From Rhodoplanes azumiensis (GTDB taxonomy: Bacteria; Pseudomonadota; Alphaproteobacteria; Rhizobiales; Xanthobacteraceae), in the NCBI RefSeq assembly GCF_042682915.1, contig NZ_JBHUIW010000022.1:41292-105291 (forward strand): 64,000 bases of DNA, in the 5' to 3' direction. This document shows positions 45,109 to 53,114 of the stretch, piece after piece. The position numbers and the translations under genes are program-made. Position 1 is the stretch's first letter; each line of letters starts with the position of its first letter. Under the pieces are notes generated by a model. That model did not search any database. It saw nothing but the letters and a program-made list of their open reading frames with translations, and was not told the DNA's origin.

Positions 45109-46238
45109 GACACGCCTCCGCCGAGCGAACGGCGCTCCCGCACGATCAGCCACAGGAAGAACGGCACGCCGATCAGCGCAGTGAGCACGCCGACCCGCAC
45201 GCTGGTGGTGGCCGGCAGCAGCCGCACCGCGATGTCGGCGGCGGTGAGCAGCGCGGCGCCGAGCAGCGCGCTCGGCACCAGCAGGCGGGCCGGATCCGGG
45301 CCGACCAGCGGGCGGGCGAGATGCGGCCCGACGAGGCCGATGAAGCCGATCGTGCCCGACACGGCGACCGAGCCGCCGACCCCGAGCGCGACGCCGAGAA
45401 TCACGAGAAGCCGCGTGCGGGCGACGTCGACGCCGAGGCTCGCGGCCGTCTCCTCGCCGAGGCTCAGCACCCGGAACGCATGGCGCTGCGACAGCAGCAG
45501 CGCGCCGCCGGCGAGCACGAAGGGCAGCGCCAGCGCCACGTGTCGCTGGCTGCGATCCTCCAGCGAGCCGAGCAGCCAGAACGTGATCTCCAGCGCCGCG
45601 AACGGATTTTTCGCGAGATTCATGGTCAGCGCCGTGCCGGCCCCGGCCAGCGCCGAGAGCGCGAGCCCGGCGAGGATCAGCAGCAGCAGGCTCGCATTGC
45701 GGCCGGCGACGGCCAGCAGCACGAACACCGAGACGAAGGCGGCCGCGATGGCGGCGAGCGGCAGCGCGAAGGAGAGCACGTCGGCGAGCCCGGTGGCGAT
45801 CACCAGCACGGCCCCGAAAGCCGCCGCCTGGGGCGCGCCGAACAGCTCCGGCGCGGCGAGCGGGTTGCGCAGCAGTCCCTGCAGGGCGGCGCCGGCGAGA
45901 CCCAGCACGGCGCCGACCGCGACGCCGAGGATCGCCCGCGGCAGCCGGATCTCCTGGACGATGATGCGGCTCTCCTCGCTGCCGCCGCCGAACAACGCGG
46001 TCGCGACCTCGGCGGGCGACAGCCGCACCGAGCCGAGGCCGAGCGACAGCAGCACCAGCACGACGACGAGCGCGAAAAGCGCGAGGATCACCGACGCACG
46101 GCGGCGCGATGCGTCGCGTGCCGAATCATCGCCTGCCGAATCGTCGCGTGCCGAATTGTCTCGTGCAATGTCGCGGGCGCGGTCCCGCTCCGCGAGCGGG
46201 TCGGCGACGGCGGTGCGGGCCGCGTCGGACAGCTTCAA
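45105..46238 (-). CDS. Cobalamin ABC transporter permease (BtuC/FecCD family)
   Basis: A 377-residue FecCD-family inner-membrane permease with ~9-10 helices. PRAILGVAVGAVLGLAGAALQGLLRNPLAAPELFG-type residues and GTIGFIGLVGPHLARPLVGPD are the classic signatures. The start is a TTG at 46238 with a good GGAGGA ribosome site 8-13 bases upstream, directly after the B12 riboswitch; the longer ATG-initiated frame would run through the riboswitch. An N-terminal Arg/Asp-rich stretch contains a ~15-bp tandem DNA repeat (ARDxSARDDSA). Confidence 0.88.
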   Translation of the reverse strand: MKLSDAARTAVADPLAERDRARDIARDNSARDDSAGDDSARDASRRRASVILALFALVVVLVLLSLGLGSVRLSPAEVATALFGGGSEESRIIVQEIRLPRAILGVAVGAVLGLAGAALQGLLRNPLAAPELFGAPQAAAFGAVLVIATGLADVLSFALPLAAIAAAFVSVFVLLAVAGRNASLLLLILAGLALSALAGAGTALTMNLAKNPFAALEITFWLLGSLEDRSQRHVALALPFVLAGGALLLSQRHAFRVLSLGEETAASLGVDVARTRLLVILGVALGVGGSVAVSGTIGFIGLVGPHLARPLVGPDPARLLVPSALLGAALLTAADIAVRLLPATTSVRVGVLTALIGVPFFLWLIVRERRSLGGGVS

Positions 46239-46270
46239 GGGAAATCCTCCGTCGACCCACCGTCGACCGA

Positions 46271-46460
46271 ACGTGCCTGTCGCCGGCCGGTCTCCTGGCT
46301 CGCGGATCGGATTTCGTCCGCCTTCCCGGCCGCTGCGGCCAGTGGCGTTCGGACGAGGAGCTCCGCTCACAGTTGCGGGGGCAGCCGCGGTTTCGGACAC
46401 TCTCGGATCGGAGGGCGTCCTTACCGTGTTCCCGTTTCACCTCCGGGTGGAGGCACCGAC
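46271..46460 (-). promoter_or_regulatory. Cobalamin (AdoCbl) riboswitch
   Basis: On the minus strand the RNA begins gtcggtgcctccac and ends aggcacg, giving P1. The conserved core is present: GGAGGTGAAACGGGAACACGGTAAGG-type 5' region, GCTGCCCCCGCAACTGTGA, the GCCACTGG and GGGAAGG elements, and the B12 box AGCCAGGAGACCGGCC (about 46286-46301). It lies ~33 bases before the TTG start of the BtuC-like permease and overlaps its ribosome-binding region, consistent with B12-dependent repression of translation. Confidence 0.93.
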
Positions 46461-46520
46461 GACATCGGCGTTAAACCACGGCGGGCATTCGGGCACAAGG
46501 ACGGGGAGCCGCGTGGTTCG

Positions 46521-46697
46521 TTCCCTCTCCCCGCAGGCGGGGAGAGGGTGGCTCGCCGCGCAGCGGCGAGTCGGGTGAGGGGGCGCCTCCGCAAAGCAGA
46601 GACTCGCGTGAGCCCGGACTCGCGGCGACGCCCCCTCACCCGACATCTGCGCCACAGGCGCAGATGTCGACCTCTCCCCGCGCGCGGGGAGAGGTGA
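46521..46697. repeat. REP-like palindromic units upstream of cbiB
   Basis: Perfect hairpins ccctctccccgcaggcggggaggg-type (46521-46545) and acctctccccgcgcgcggggagaggt (46673-46696) flank a nested inverted pair (gtgagggggc / gccccctcac; gacatctgcgcc / ggcgcagatgtc). They lie between the riboswitch and cbiB, so they separate divergent promoters. Confidence 0.75.
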
Positions 46698-46783
46698 GAC
46701 AGGGCCTCCCGTGACCTTCGCCGAAGACCGGTGTATGCCGCGCCCGCAATGACCGCCGCGGCTGCGCGGCCCCGGATGCCGCG

Positions 46784-47764
46784 ATGCTCGACGTTCACGA
46801 CCGCCTCCTCGTTCTCGTTGTCGCCGCCGTGCTGGAGGCGTGGGTCGCCTATCCGGCTGTCGTGTTCAAGGCGATCGGCCATCCGGTGTCGTGGATCGGC
46901 GCGCTGATCGCGCGGCTCGACCAGACGCTCAACCGGCCGGCCTGGCCCGACGCGGTGCGGCGCGGGGCCGGCGTTCTCACGGTCCTGGTTCTGCTCGCCG
47001 TCACGATCACGGCCGGCGCCGGGCTCGGCGGGCTCGCCGCGGCGACCCGGCCGGTCGGCCTGGTGATCGCCGTGATCGCGGTCGCGGTGCTGATCGCCGC
47101 CGGCAGTCTCGACCGTCACGTGCGGGCGGTCGCCGACGCCCTCGACTCCGAAGGTCTCTCGGGCGGCCGCCGCGAGGTCGCAAAAATCGTCGGGCGCGAT
47201 CCGGCGACGCTCGACGAGGCCGCGGTATGTCGCGCCGCCATCGAGAGCCTGGCGGAGAACGCTTCCGACGGCGTGACGGCGCCGGCCTTCTGGTTCCTGG
47301 CCGCCGGACTGCCCGGCATGCTGGCCTACAAGGCGATCAACACGGCCGACTCGATGATCGGCCACAAGACCGCACGGCACCGCGCCTTCGGCTGGGCGGC
47401 GGCGCGGCTCGACGATCTCGTCAACCTGCCGGCCTCGCGCCTGACCGGGCTGATGCTGGTCGGGGCCGCATTCGTCGTGCCGGGCGCCTCCTGGCGCAGG
47501 GCGTGGACCGCGCTGCGCCGCGACGCCGGCCGGCACACCTCGCCGAACGCCGGCTGGCCCGAGGCGGCGATGGCGGGCGCGCTCGGCCTGCGGCTCGCCG
47601 GCCCGCGCGTCTACGGCGGCGCGCGCGTGGAGGCTGCCTGGATGGGCGACGGCCGCGCCGAGGCGACGCCGGCCGACATCCGCCGCGCCCTCGTGCTGTT
47701 CCGGGTGGCTTTCGGCGGGACCGCGGCGCTGCTCGGCGCCGTCGCGCTCGCGCTGGCGATCTGA
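46784..47764 (+). CDS. cbiB: Adenosylcobinamide-phosphate synthase CbiB
   Basis: A 326-residue integral membrane enzyme that attaches the (R)-1-amino-2-propanol phosphate arm to adenosylcobyric acid in B12 synthesis. Landmarks are AYPAVVFKAIGHPVSWIG, ESLAENASDGVTAPAFWF, YKAINTADSMIGHKT and NLPASRLTGLML. It lies beside the B12-regulated importer, divergently. In some genomes this gene is called cobD. Confidence 0.94.
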   Translation: MLDVHDRLLVLVVAAVLEAWVAYPAVVFKAIGHPVSWIGALIARLDQTLNRPAWPDAVRRGAGVLTVLVLLAVTITAGAGLGGLAAATRPVGLVIAVIAVAVLIAAGSLDRHVRAVADALDSEGLSGGRREVAKIVGRDPATLDEAAVCRAAIESLAENASDGVTAPAFWFLAAGLPGMLAYKAINTADSMIGHKTARHRAFGWAAARLDDLVNLPASRLTGLMLVGAAFVVPGASWRRAWTALRRDAGRHTSPNAGWPEAAMAGALGLRLAGPRVYGGARVEAAWMGDGRAEATPADIRRALVLFRVAFGGTAALLGAVALALAI

Positions 47765-47792
47765 TCACGTCGCCGGCGGACCGTTGGACTCG

Positions 47793-48836
47793 TCACGCCG
47801 GCACGTAGCGGCGCCAGTTGTCGGCCCGCAGCGGCATCTCGGCGAACGTCTTGCGGCTGTCGGCGGAACGCCCGATCAGATCACGCGCACTCACGTCCTT
47901 GCGGTCCAGATATGCGGCGAATTCGGCGAGCGATTCGGAAAGAACCTCGAAGCCGCGCAGCATCACGGCGGACGACATCGCCACGGCGCTGGCGCCGGCC
48001 AGCATCATGCGCGCGATGTCGAGCCCGCTCTGCGCCCCGTTGGTGCCGATCAGCGGCGCCTGCGGTCCGAGCTTCGCGCGGGAGAGCGCCAGCCACTGGC
48101 AGGTGAGCGGCAGGTTCCAGTGCCCGCCGACGCCAAGCGTGGTGCCGAGCATCGGCTCGAACGTCTCGACGTCCGGAATCAGGCCGAGCGACCGGCCGGC
48201 CATCACCACGGCCTCGCCGCCGGCCGCGAGGGCGGCCGCCGCGAGCTCCGGGACGCGCTCGCTCTGGCCCGTGATCTTGATCCACAGCGGGATCGTCACG
48301 GCGGCCCGCACGGCCGTGACGATCGTGGTGATGCGGGCCGGATCGAGCTCGGTCGCGACTGCGCCGGGCGCCTGGCTCGCATAGGGCGTGCCGATGTTCA
48401 GCTCGAGCACCCGCAGGCCCGCCGCTTCGACCTGCCGGGCCATGGCGACGCAGGCGTGGAGATCGGCGAGGATCAGGCTCGCCACCGCATAAGAGTCGAC
48501 CGCCCTCGCCTCGCGGTCCAGCATCGCGGTCTGCTCGAGCCACACCTCGAAGGAGAGCGGCGACAGGCCGGACCGGCAGGCGATGTAGGCGTGCGCCGGC
48601 GCGTCCTTGGTCCAGGGGAGCGGCCGCCAATGGTCGTCGAGGACCATGTACTCGGCGCATTGGAGCTGGCGGCGCGCCGCCTGCGACTCGTTGGTGGACT
48701 TCACCACCACGGCGCCGACCCCGGCGGAGAGCGCGCGGCGCACCCCCTCCGGCTCGATCAGGTGCTCGGCCGATCCGGCGATCAGCGGGTTCTTCAACGT
48801 CACCCGTCCGATCGCCGTGCGCAGACGCTCGCTCAT
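47793..48836 (-). CDS. Dihydroorotate dehydrogenase-like FMN oxidoreductase
   Basis: A 347-residue TIM-barrel FMN protein of the DHOD/PreA family. LKNPLIAGSAE near the N terminus, VLELNIGTPYAS, PLWIKITG and the C-terminal TNGAQSGLDIARMMLAGASAVAMSSA phosphate-binding loop are typical. The position of the catalytic residue is not clear enough to choose between DHOD class 1-like, dihydropyrimidine dehydrogenase-like or a different substrate. The ATG at 48836 (MSERLRTAIG) has ggggag upstream. It is not beside a pyrimidine operon. Confidence 0.78.
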   Translation of the reverse strand: MSERLRTAIGRVTLKNPLIAGSAEHLIEPEGVRRALSAGVGAVVVKSTNESQAARRQLQCAEYMVLDDHWRPLPWTKDAPAHAYIACRSGLSPLSFEVWLEQTAMLDREARAVDSYAVASLILADLHACVAMARQVEAAGLRVLELNIGTPYASQAPGAVATELDPARITTIVTAVRAAVTIPLWIKITGQSERVPELAAAALAAGGEAVVMAGRSLGLIPDVETFEPMLGTTLGVGGHWNLPLTCQWLALSRAKLGPQAPLIGTNGAQSGLDIARMMLAGASAVAMSSAVMLRGFEVLSESLAEFAAYLDRKDVSARDLIGRSADSRKTFAEMPLRADNWRRYVPA

Positions 48837-49018
48837 CCGGCTCCCCGTTCGCTTCCAGTTGTTCGCGATCACAAAACGACGCGAACCATCATAAGCGAAC
48901 GGCAGGCGGCTGGAAACCGGCCGAACCCGAGGAAGCGGGCCAGTCTTCGGATTCGGTGGCGCGTTCCGTATTCGCGAACAGTCGTCCGGCGATGGCGACG
49001 CCTTCGCTTGCGGACGTG

Positions 49019-49678
49019 TCAGGCGGCCAGGTCACGGGTCGCGCGCCGCTCGGTCCACCACGCCTCCAGCGCGCCGAGGTCGGCGGGCAGCATCAAGGCG
49101 AGATCGCCGGCGAACACGGCCCAGGCCTCCTCGGCCTTCGGGGTGACCACGCAGGCGACCGGCACGCCGGCCGCGACCGCCGCCTGGAACGCCGCCGTCA
49201 GCCCGCCGCGCTCCGCCTCCTGACCGCCGAAGCGGCTGAGGACGACGAGATCGACGCCGGCGGCGATCTGCCGCTCCACGCCGGCGCAGGCGCGCGCGAG
49301 ACCCGAGGTGTCGAGATTGCAGGCCTCCGAGCCGGGCCCGAGATCCTGATGGGTGCCGATCACCTCGCCGGACGCGAGGTCGCGCAGCGCGCCGCCGCAG
49401 CCGCAAGCCTCGCCGCCGTGTCCGCCGTGACCATGGCCCCCATGCGCGTGCCCGCCGTGGCTGTGCGGGCCGCCGCGCGTCGTGCCGTCCGGCGCCGGCG
49501 CGACGACGAGGCCGGCGACCGAAAGCCCCTCGGCCATGCGGGCCTGGGCGAAGGCGATCAGCACGTCGGAGGCCCCGGTACCGGGGCCGCCGCGGATCGC
49601 CGCGATCAGGGGGAACGCGCCGGTCGCGGCGGGCGCCGCCGTCGGCATCCCGCGGGGGGGAGAAGAATCCGTGCACAT
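49019..49678 (-). CDS. DUF2478-type protein with histidine/glycine-rich metal-binding insert
   Basis: A 219-residue protein. A P-loop-like N terminus (PLIAAIRGGPGTGASDVLIAF) and a C-terminal core (LVVLSRFGGQEAERGG, AAVAAGVPVACVVTPKAEEAW, WWTERR) match the DUF2478 family, often found near molybdenum or metal-related genes. Residues ~72-98 form a striking repeat of His and Gly (HSHGGHAHGGHGHGGHGG) followed by CGCGG, a likely Ni2+/Zn2+/Co2+ ligand. Function is not established; a metal chaperone or nucleotide-dependent carrier role is inferred. Confidence 0.75.
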   Translation of the reverse strand: MCTDSSPPRGMPTAAPAATGAFPLIAAIRGGPGTGASDVLIAFAQARMAEGLSVAGLVVAPAPDGTTRGGPHSHGGHAHGGHGHGGHGGEACGCGGALRDLASGEVIGTHQDLGPGSEACNLDTSGLARACAGVERQIAAGVDLVVLSRFGGQEAERGGLTAAFQAAVAAGVPVACVVTPKAEEAWAVFAGDLALMLPADLGALEAWWTERRATRDLAA

Positions 49679-49829
49679 CGGGCCGTCCTCGCCGGGCGTG
49701 ATCCTGAAGCCTGTCGGGCGCAGGATACCATCGACCCGTCGCTGCACAACCCGTAGGCCTGCCCAAGATTTTGTCACGCGCGGCGGGGAGCTCGTCCACA
49801 GGAGCCTCGGACGGCAGATGTCCGAAGGG

Positions 49830-50282
49830 TCACACGGACTCGGCGGCCACCAAAACCTCGTCGAGCCAACGGCCGGCGACGTCCTCGGCGAGCTCCTTGC
49901 CCGAAGCGTCGTGCAGGCCGCGCGGCGCCACGGCGCGGGCGCCGAGGCTTTCCAGCAGCTCCTGGAACGTGCGGCCACCGAAGTTGAAGGTCTCGGCATA
50001 CTGACTGTCGCCGAGCCCGAACACGGCGAAGCGTTTTCCCGAAAGCGACGGCCGCGCCGCCGCGAGCGCGGCGTGGAACGGCTTCGCCGAGGCCGGCAGT
50101 TCGCCGTCCCCGTAAGTCGAGGTGACGATCAAGAACAGCGCATCGGTGTCGAACACCGAGGGATCGGCGCCGTCCATGTTGACCGTGCTCACGGCATGCT
50201 CGGCGGAGAGGCGCGCGGCCAGATCCTCGGCCAGCATCTCGGCGTTTCCGGTCTCGGTCCCGTAGAGAATCACGATGGTCAT
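49830..50282 (-). CDS. Flavodoxin (MioC-like)
   Basis: A 150-residue FMN-binding electron carrier. The phosphate loop YGTETGNAEMLAEDL, the STYGDGELP loop and the FGLGDSQYAETFNFGG stretch bind FMN. It follows the reductase gene by 3 bases and is the last gene of the catabolic cluster. It could carry electrons from the reductase to the Rieske oxygenase, but no ferredoxin gene is present to compare against. Confidence 0.9.
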   Translation of the reverse strand: MTIVILYGTETGNAEMLAEDLAARLSAEHAVSTVNMDGADPSVFDTDALFLIVTSTYGDGELPASAKPFHAALAAARPSLSGKRFAVFGLGDSQYAETFNFGGRTFQELLESLGARAVAPRGLHDASGKELAEDVAGRWLDEVLVAAESV

Positions 50283-50285
50283 GGG

Positions 50286-51575
50286 TCAGGCCGCGCGATG
50301 GACGTGGACGATCATGTCGGAGGTGGAGCAGAGCTTCAAGCGCGCCCGGCCGGGCGGCGCCGCCGCCGTCTCGGCGGCCTCGATGTGTTTCCAATGCGCA
50401 TAGGACACCGGCGTCACGCCGGCGGCCGCGATGCGAGCGAGGAGGCCGGCGCGCCCCGCACGGGCGGCAGGCATCGGCTCGGCGGTCGCCGGTGCGGCCG
50501 CGACCGCGTCGGCCAACAGCTTGGCGTCGCGCCGCGCCTCCGGGATCGTGCCGACGGCGCCGCCACGGAACCAGCCGACCGCGAACAGCCGCTCGCCGAT
50601 CCGGTGCGGCAGCGCGCCCGCGCCGTCGCCGGCCGGCAGGCTCGCCGCATCGATCAGCCTCGCGCGAGACTCGCAACCGAAGCCGATCGCCGTGACGATG
50701 CTGCTCGCCGGAAGACTCAGGATCGCTCCATCCGCGCTCCTGAACCGCACCGCCTCCACGGCGCCCGCCGCGTCGCCGATGATCTCCTCGGGCGTGCACC
50801 CGAACCGGAACCGCACGACGCGGCGAGCGTCGGCGGGGCCTGCGCCATGGATCACCTTCAGGGCCGTGAGCCGCGCGGCCGCCTCGGCCGGCGCATCGGC
50901 ATCGAGATCGCCGTGCACCTCCACGCGGGCGCAGGCGAGATGCGCCATCTCCTTGATCAGCGCCGGGTCGAACCGGCAGGCCGACGCCGAGCCCCGGCCG
51001 ACCACGTCGATGGTCTCGATGCCGCAGGCGTCGAGCGCCGCGGCACGGGTCGGATCGAAATCGCTACCGGAGAACTCGTCCGGCGTCTTCGCCAGCAGGC
51101 GGGCGATGTCGAGCGCCACATTGCCCGCGCCGACGACGACGACGTTACGCCCGAGAGCCGGCGGCGTCGCGCCCTCGCTCGGATGGCTGTTGATCCAGCG
51201 CGTCAGCGCACCGCTCGTGATCACGCCGGCGAGCGTCTCGCCCGGCACGCCGAGCCGGCGATCGACCGACAGTCCCGCCGCCAGCACCACGGCGTCGTAG
51301 AGCCCGAGCAGTGCCGACAGCGACACCTCGCGGCCGATCTCGACATTACCGTGAAAAGCGACGCCGTCGCGCTCGAACAGCCGCTCGAACTGCCGCGTCA
51401 CCGCCTTGGTGCCCTGATGGTCGGGTGCCACGCCGTAGCGGATCAGCCCGTGCGGCACGGGGAGCTTCTCGATCACGTCGATGACCGCCCCCGGCACCGC
51501 CTTCAGCAGCGCCTGGGCCGAGAACAGGCCGGACGGGCCGGCGCCGACGACCGCGATCTGACGAGGTCCGCTCAT
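50286..51575 (-). CDS. Adrenodoxin/ferredoxin-NADP+ reductase-like flavoprotein
   Basis: A 429-residue FAD- and NADPH-binding flavoprotein. The FAD Rossmann motif VVGAGPSGLFSAQ lies at residues 9-21, the family-typical LPVPHGLIRYGVAPDHQGTKAV follows, and the second Rossmann GAGNVALDIARLL binds NADPH. It resembles FprA/adrenodoxin reductase. The ATG at 51575 overlaps the ALDH stop by 4 bases. With the flavodoxin it forms a likely NADPH-to-FMN electron chain. Confidence 0.9.
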   Translation of the reverse strand: MSGPRQIAVVGAGPSGLFSAQALLKAVPGAVIDVIEKLPVPHGLIRYGVAPDHQGTKAVTRQFERLFERDGVAFHGNVEIGREVSLSALLGLYDAVVLAAGLSVDRRLGVPGETLAGVITSGALTRWINSHPSEGATPPALGRNVVVVGAGNVALDIARLLAKTPDEFSGSDFDPTRAAALDACGIETIDVVGRGSASACRFDPALIKEMAHLACARVEVHGDLDADAPAEAAARLTALKVIHGAGPADARRVVRFRFGCTPEEIIGDAAGAVEAVRFRSADGAILSLPASSIVTAIGFGCESRARLIDAASLPAGDGAGALPHRIGERLFAVGWFRGGAVGTIPEARRDAKLLADAVAAAPATAEPMPAARAGRAGLLARIAAAGVTPVSYAHWKHIEAAETAAAPPGRARLKLCSTSDMIVHVHRAA

Positions 51576-53080
51576 GCTCCGCCTCCGAGGACCGACGCGG
51601 CCCAGGGATGCGGCCGCTCGCTCGTGTCGAGGTACCACGATTTCTGCGTCATGTAGGCGCGCAGGCCGTCGCGGCCCTTCTCACGACCCAGACCCGAGTC
51701 CTTCACGCCGCCGAACGGCGTCGCGACGGAGAACTGCTTGTAGGTGTTCACCCAGACGGTGCCGGCCTTGATCGACGCCCCCACACGGCGCGCCCGCAGG
51801 AGATCACGCGTCCAGATCCCGCAGGCGAGTCCGAAGTCGCTGTCGTCGGCGATCGCCACGGCCTCCGCCTCGTCGTCGAACGGCATCACGATCAGGACCG
51901 GACCGAAGATCTCCTCGCGACAGATGCGGGCGCCGTTGCTCACGTCGGCCAGGATGGTGGGCGCGTAATAGATGCCCTGATCGTAGACGTCGCCACGCGG
52001 CGGCGCGCCGCCGGAGAGCAGGGTCGCCCCCTCCTCCAGGCCGATCCTCACATAGTCCGCGACGCTGTCGCGGTGGTCGTCGTGGATCAGCGGCGCGACT
52101 TGCGTCGCCGGATCGAACGGATGACCGACGACGAGCCGCTCGGTCGCGGCGACCAGCCGCCCGACGAATCGATCGTAGATCGAGCGTTGGACCAGCAGCC
52201 GCGAGCCGGCGATGCAGGACTGGCCGCTCGACGAGAAGATGCCGAACAGCACGCCGGCGATCGCGACGTCGAGATCGGCGTCGGCGAACACGATGGTCGC
52301 CGACTTGCCGCCGAGCTCGAGCGACACCGGCATCATCTTGTCGGCGGCCTTGCGGGCGATGCCGCGGCCGACCTCGGTGCCGCCCGTGAACGACACCTTG
52401 CCGATCGCCGGATGCCCGACGAGCAGATCACCGACCACGCTGCCGGATCCCGGCAGCACGGAGAACAGGCCCTTCGGAAGCCCCGCCGCCTCGACGATGC
52501 GGGCGAGCTCGAGCGAGACGAGCGGGCTCCACGACGCGGGCTTCAACAGCACGGCATTGCCGGCGGCGAGCGCCGGCGCGACCTTCTGGGCGTCGCTGGC
52601 GATCGGCGAGTTCCACGGCGTGATCGCCGCGACGACGCCGATCGGCTCGTGCGCCGAGACCGAGAGATAGTCGCCGCGCGACGGTGTGAGGGCATCTTCG
52701 GCGGTCTCCAGCACGGCCGCGAAGTAGCGGAACGTGCCGGCGGCGCTGAGCGCCAGCGCCTTGGTCTCCTTCAGGGTCTTGCCGGTGTCGCGGCTCTGGA
52801 TGTGCGCGATACGGTCGGCACCGTCGGCGATTCCCTGCGCGATCCGATACAGATAGGTCGCGCGCTCGTGCGCCTTCAGGCTCCGCCACGCCGGATCGCG
52901 CTGCGCCGCCTCGGCGCGGTCGATCGCCTCCAGCACGTCCTCGCGCGAGGCGCCGTGCAGCACGCGGTTGAGGCTGCGGTCGGCCGGGAAGATCGACGTG
53001 ATCTCGGCGCCGCGACCCGGGCGCCATTCGCCGCCGACATAGAGGAGATCGGGCGGCATCTTGTCGTCGGCGATCAGCAT
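51572..53080 (-). CDS. Aldehyde dehydrogenase (NAD(P)+-dependent)
   Basis: A 502-residue ALDH-superfamily enzyme oxidising an aldehyde to an acid. TPWNSPI and FTGGTEVG bind cofactor; the catalytic base is Glu255 (LELGGKS) and the nucleophile is Cys289 (GQSCIAGS). Resemblance to betaine/benzaldehyde-type ALDHs and adjacency to a ThDP-dependent decarboxylase suggest it oxidises the aldehyde that enzyme makes. The specific substrate is unknown. Confidence 0.9.
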   Translation of the reverse strand: MLIADDKMPPDLLYVGGEWRPGRGAEITSIFPADRSLNRVLHGASREDVLEAIDRAEAAQRDPAWRSLKAHERATYLYRIAQGIADGADRIAHIQSRDTGKTLKETKALALSAAGTFRYFAAVLETAEDALTPSRGDYLSVSAHEPIGVVAAITPWNSPIASDAQKVAPALAAGNAVLLKPASWSPLVSLELARIVEAAGLPKGLFSVLPGSGSVVGDLLVGHPAIGKVSFTGGTEVGRGIARKAADKMMPVSLELGGKSATIVFADADLDVAIAGVLFGIFSSSGQSCIAGSRLLVQRSIYDRFVGRLVAATERLVVGHPFDPATQVAPLIHDDHRDSVADYVRIGLEEGATLLSGGAPPRGDVYDQGIYYAPTILADVSNGARICREEIFGPVLIVMPFDDEAEAVAIADDSDFGLACGIWTRDLLRARRVGASIKAGTVWVNTYKQFSVATPFGGVKDSGLGREKGRDGLRAYMTQKSWYLDTSERPHPWAASVLGGGA

Positions 53081-53114
53081 CTCGTCTTCGCCTCTTTGGA
53101 TCCGGACGTCCCGA

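Noticed and set aside
46239..46400. ATG-initiated N-terminal extension of the BtuC-like permease
   Set aside because: It would translate the cobalamin riboswitch; the TTG at 46238 has a good ribosome binding site.
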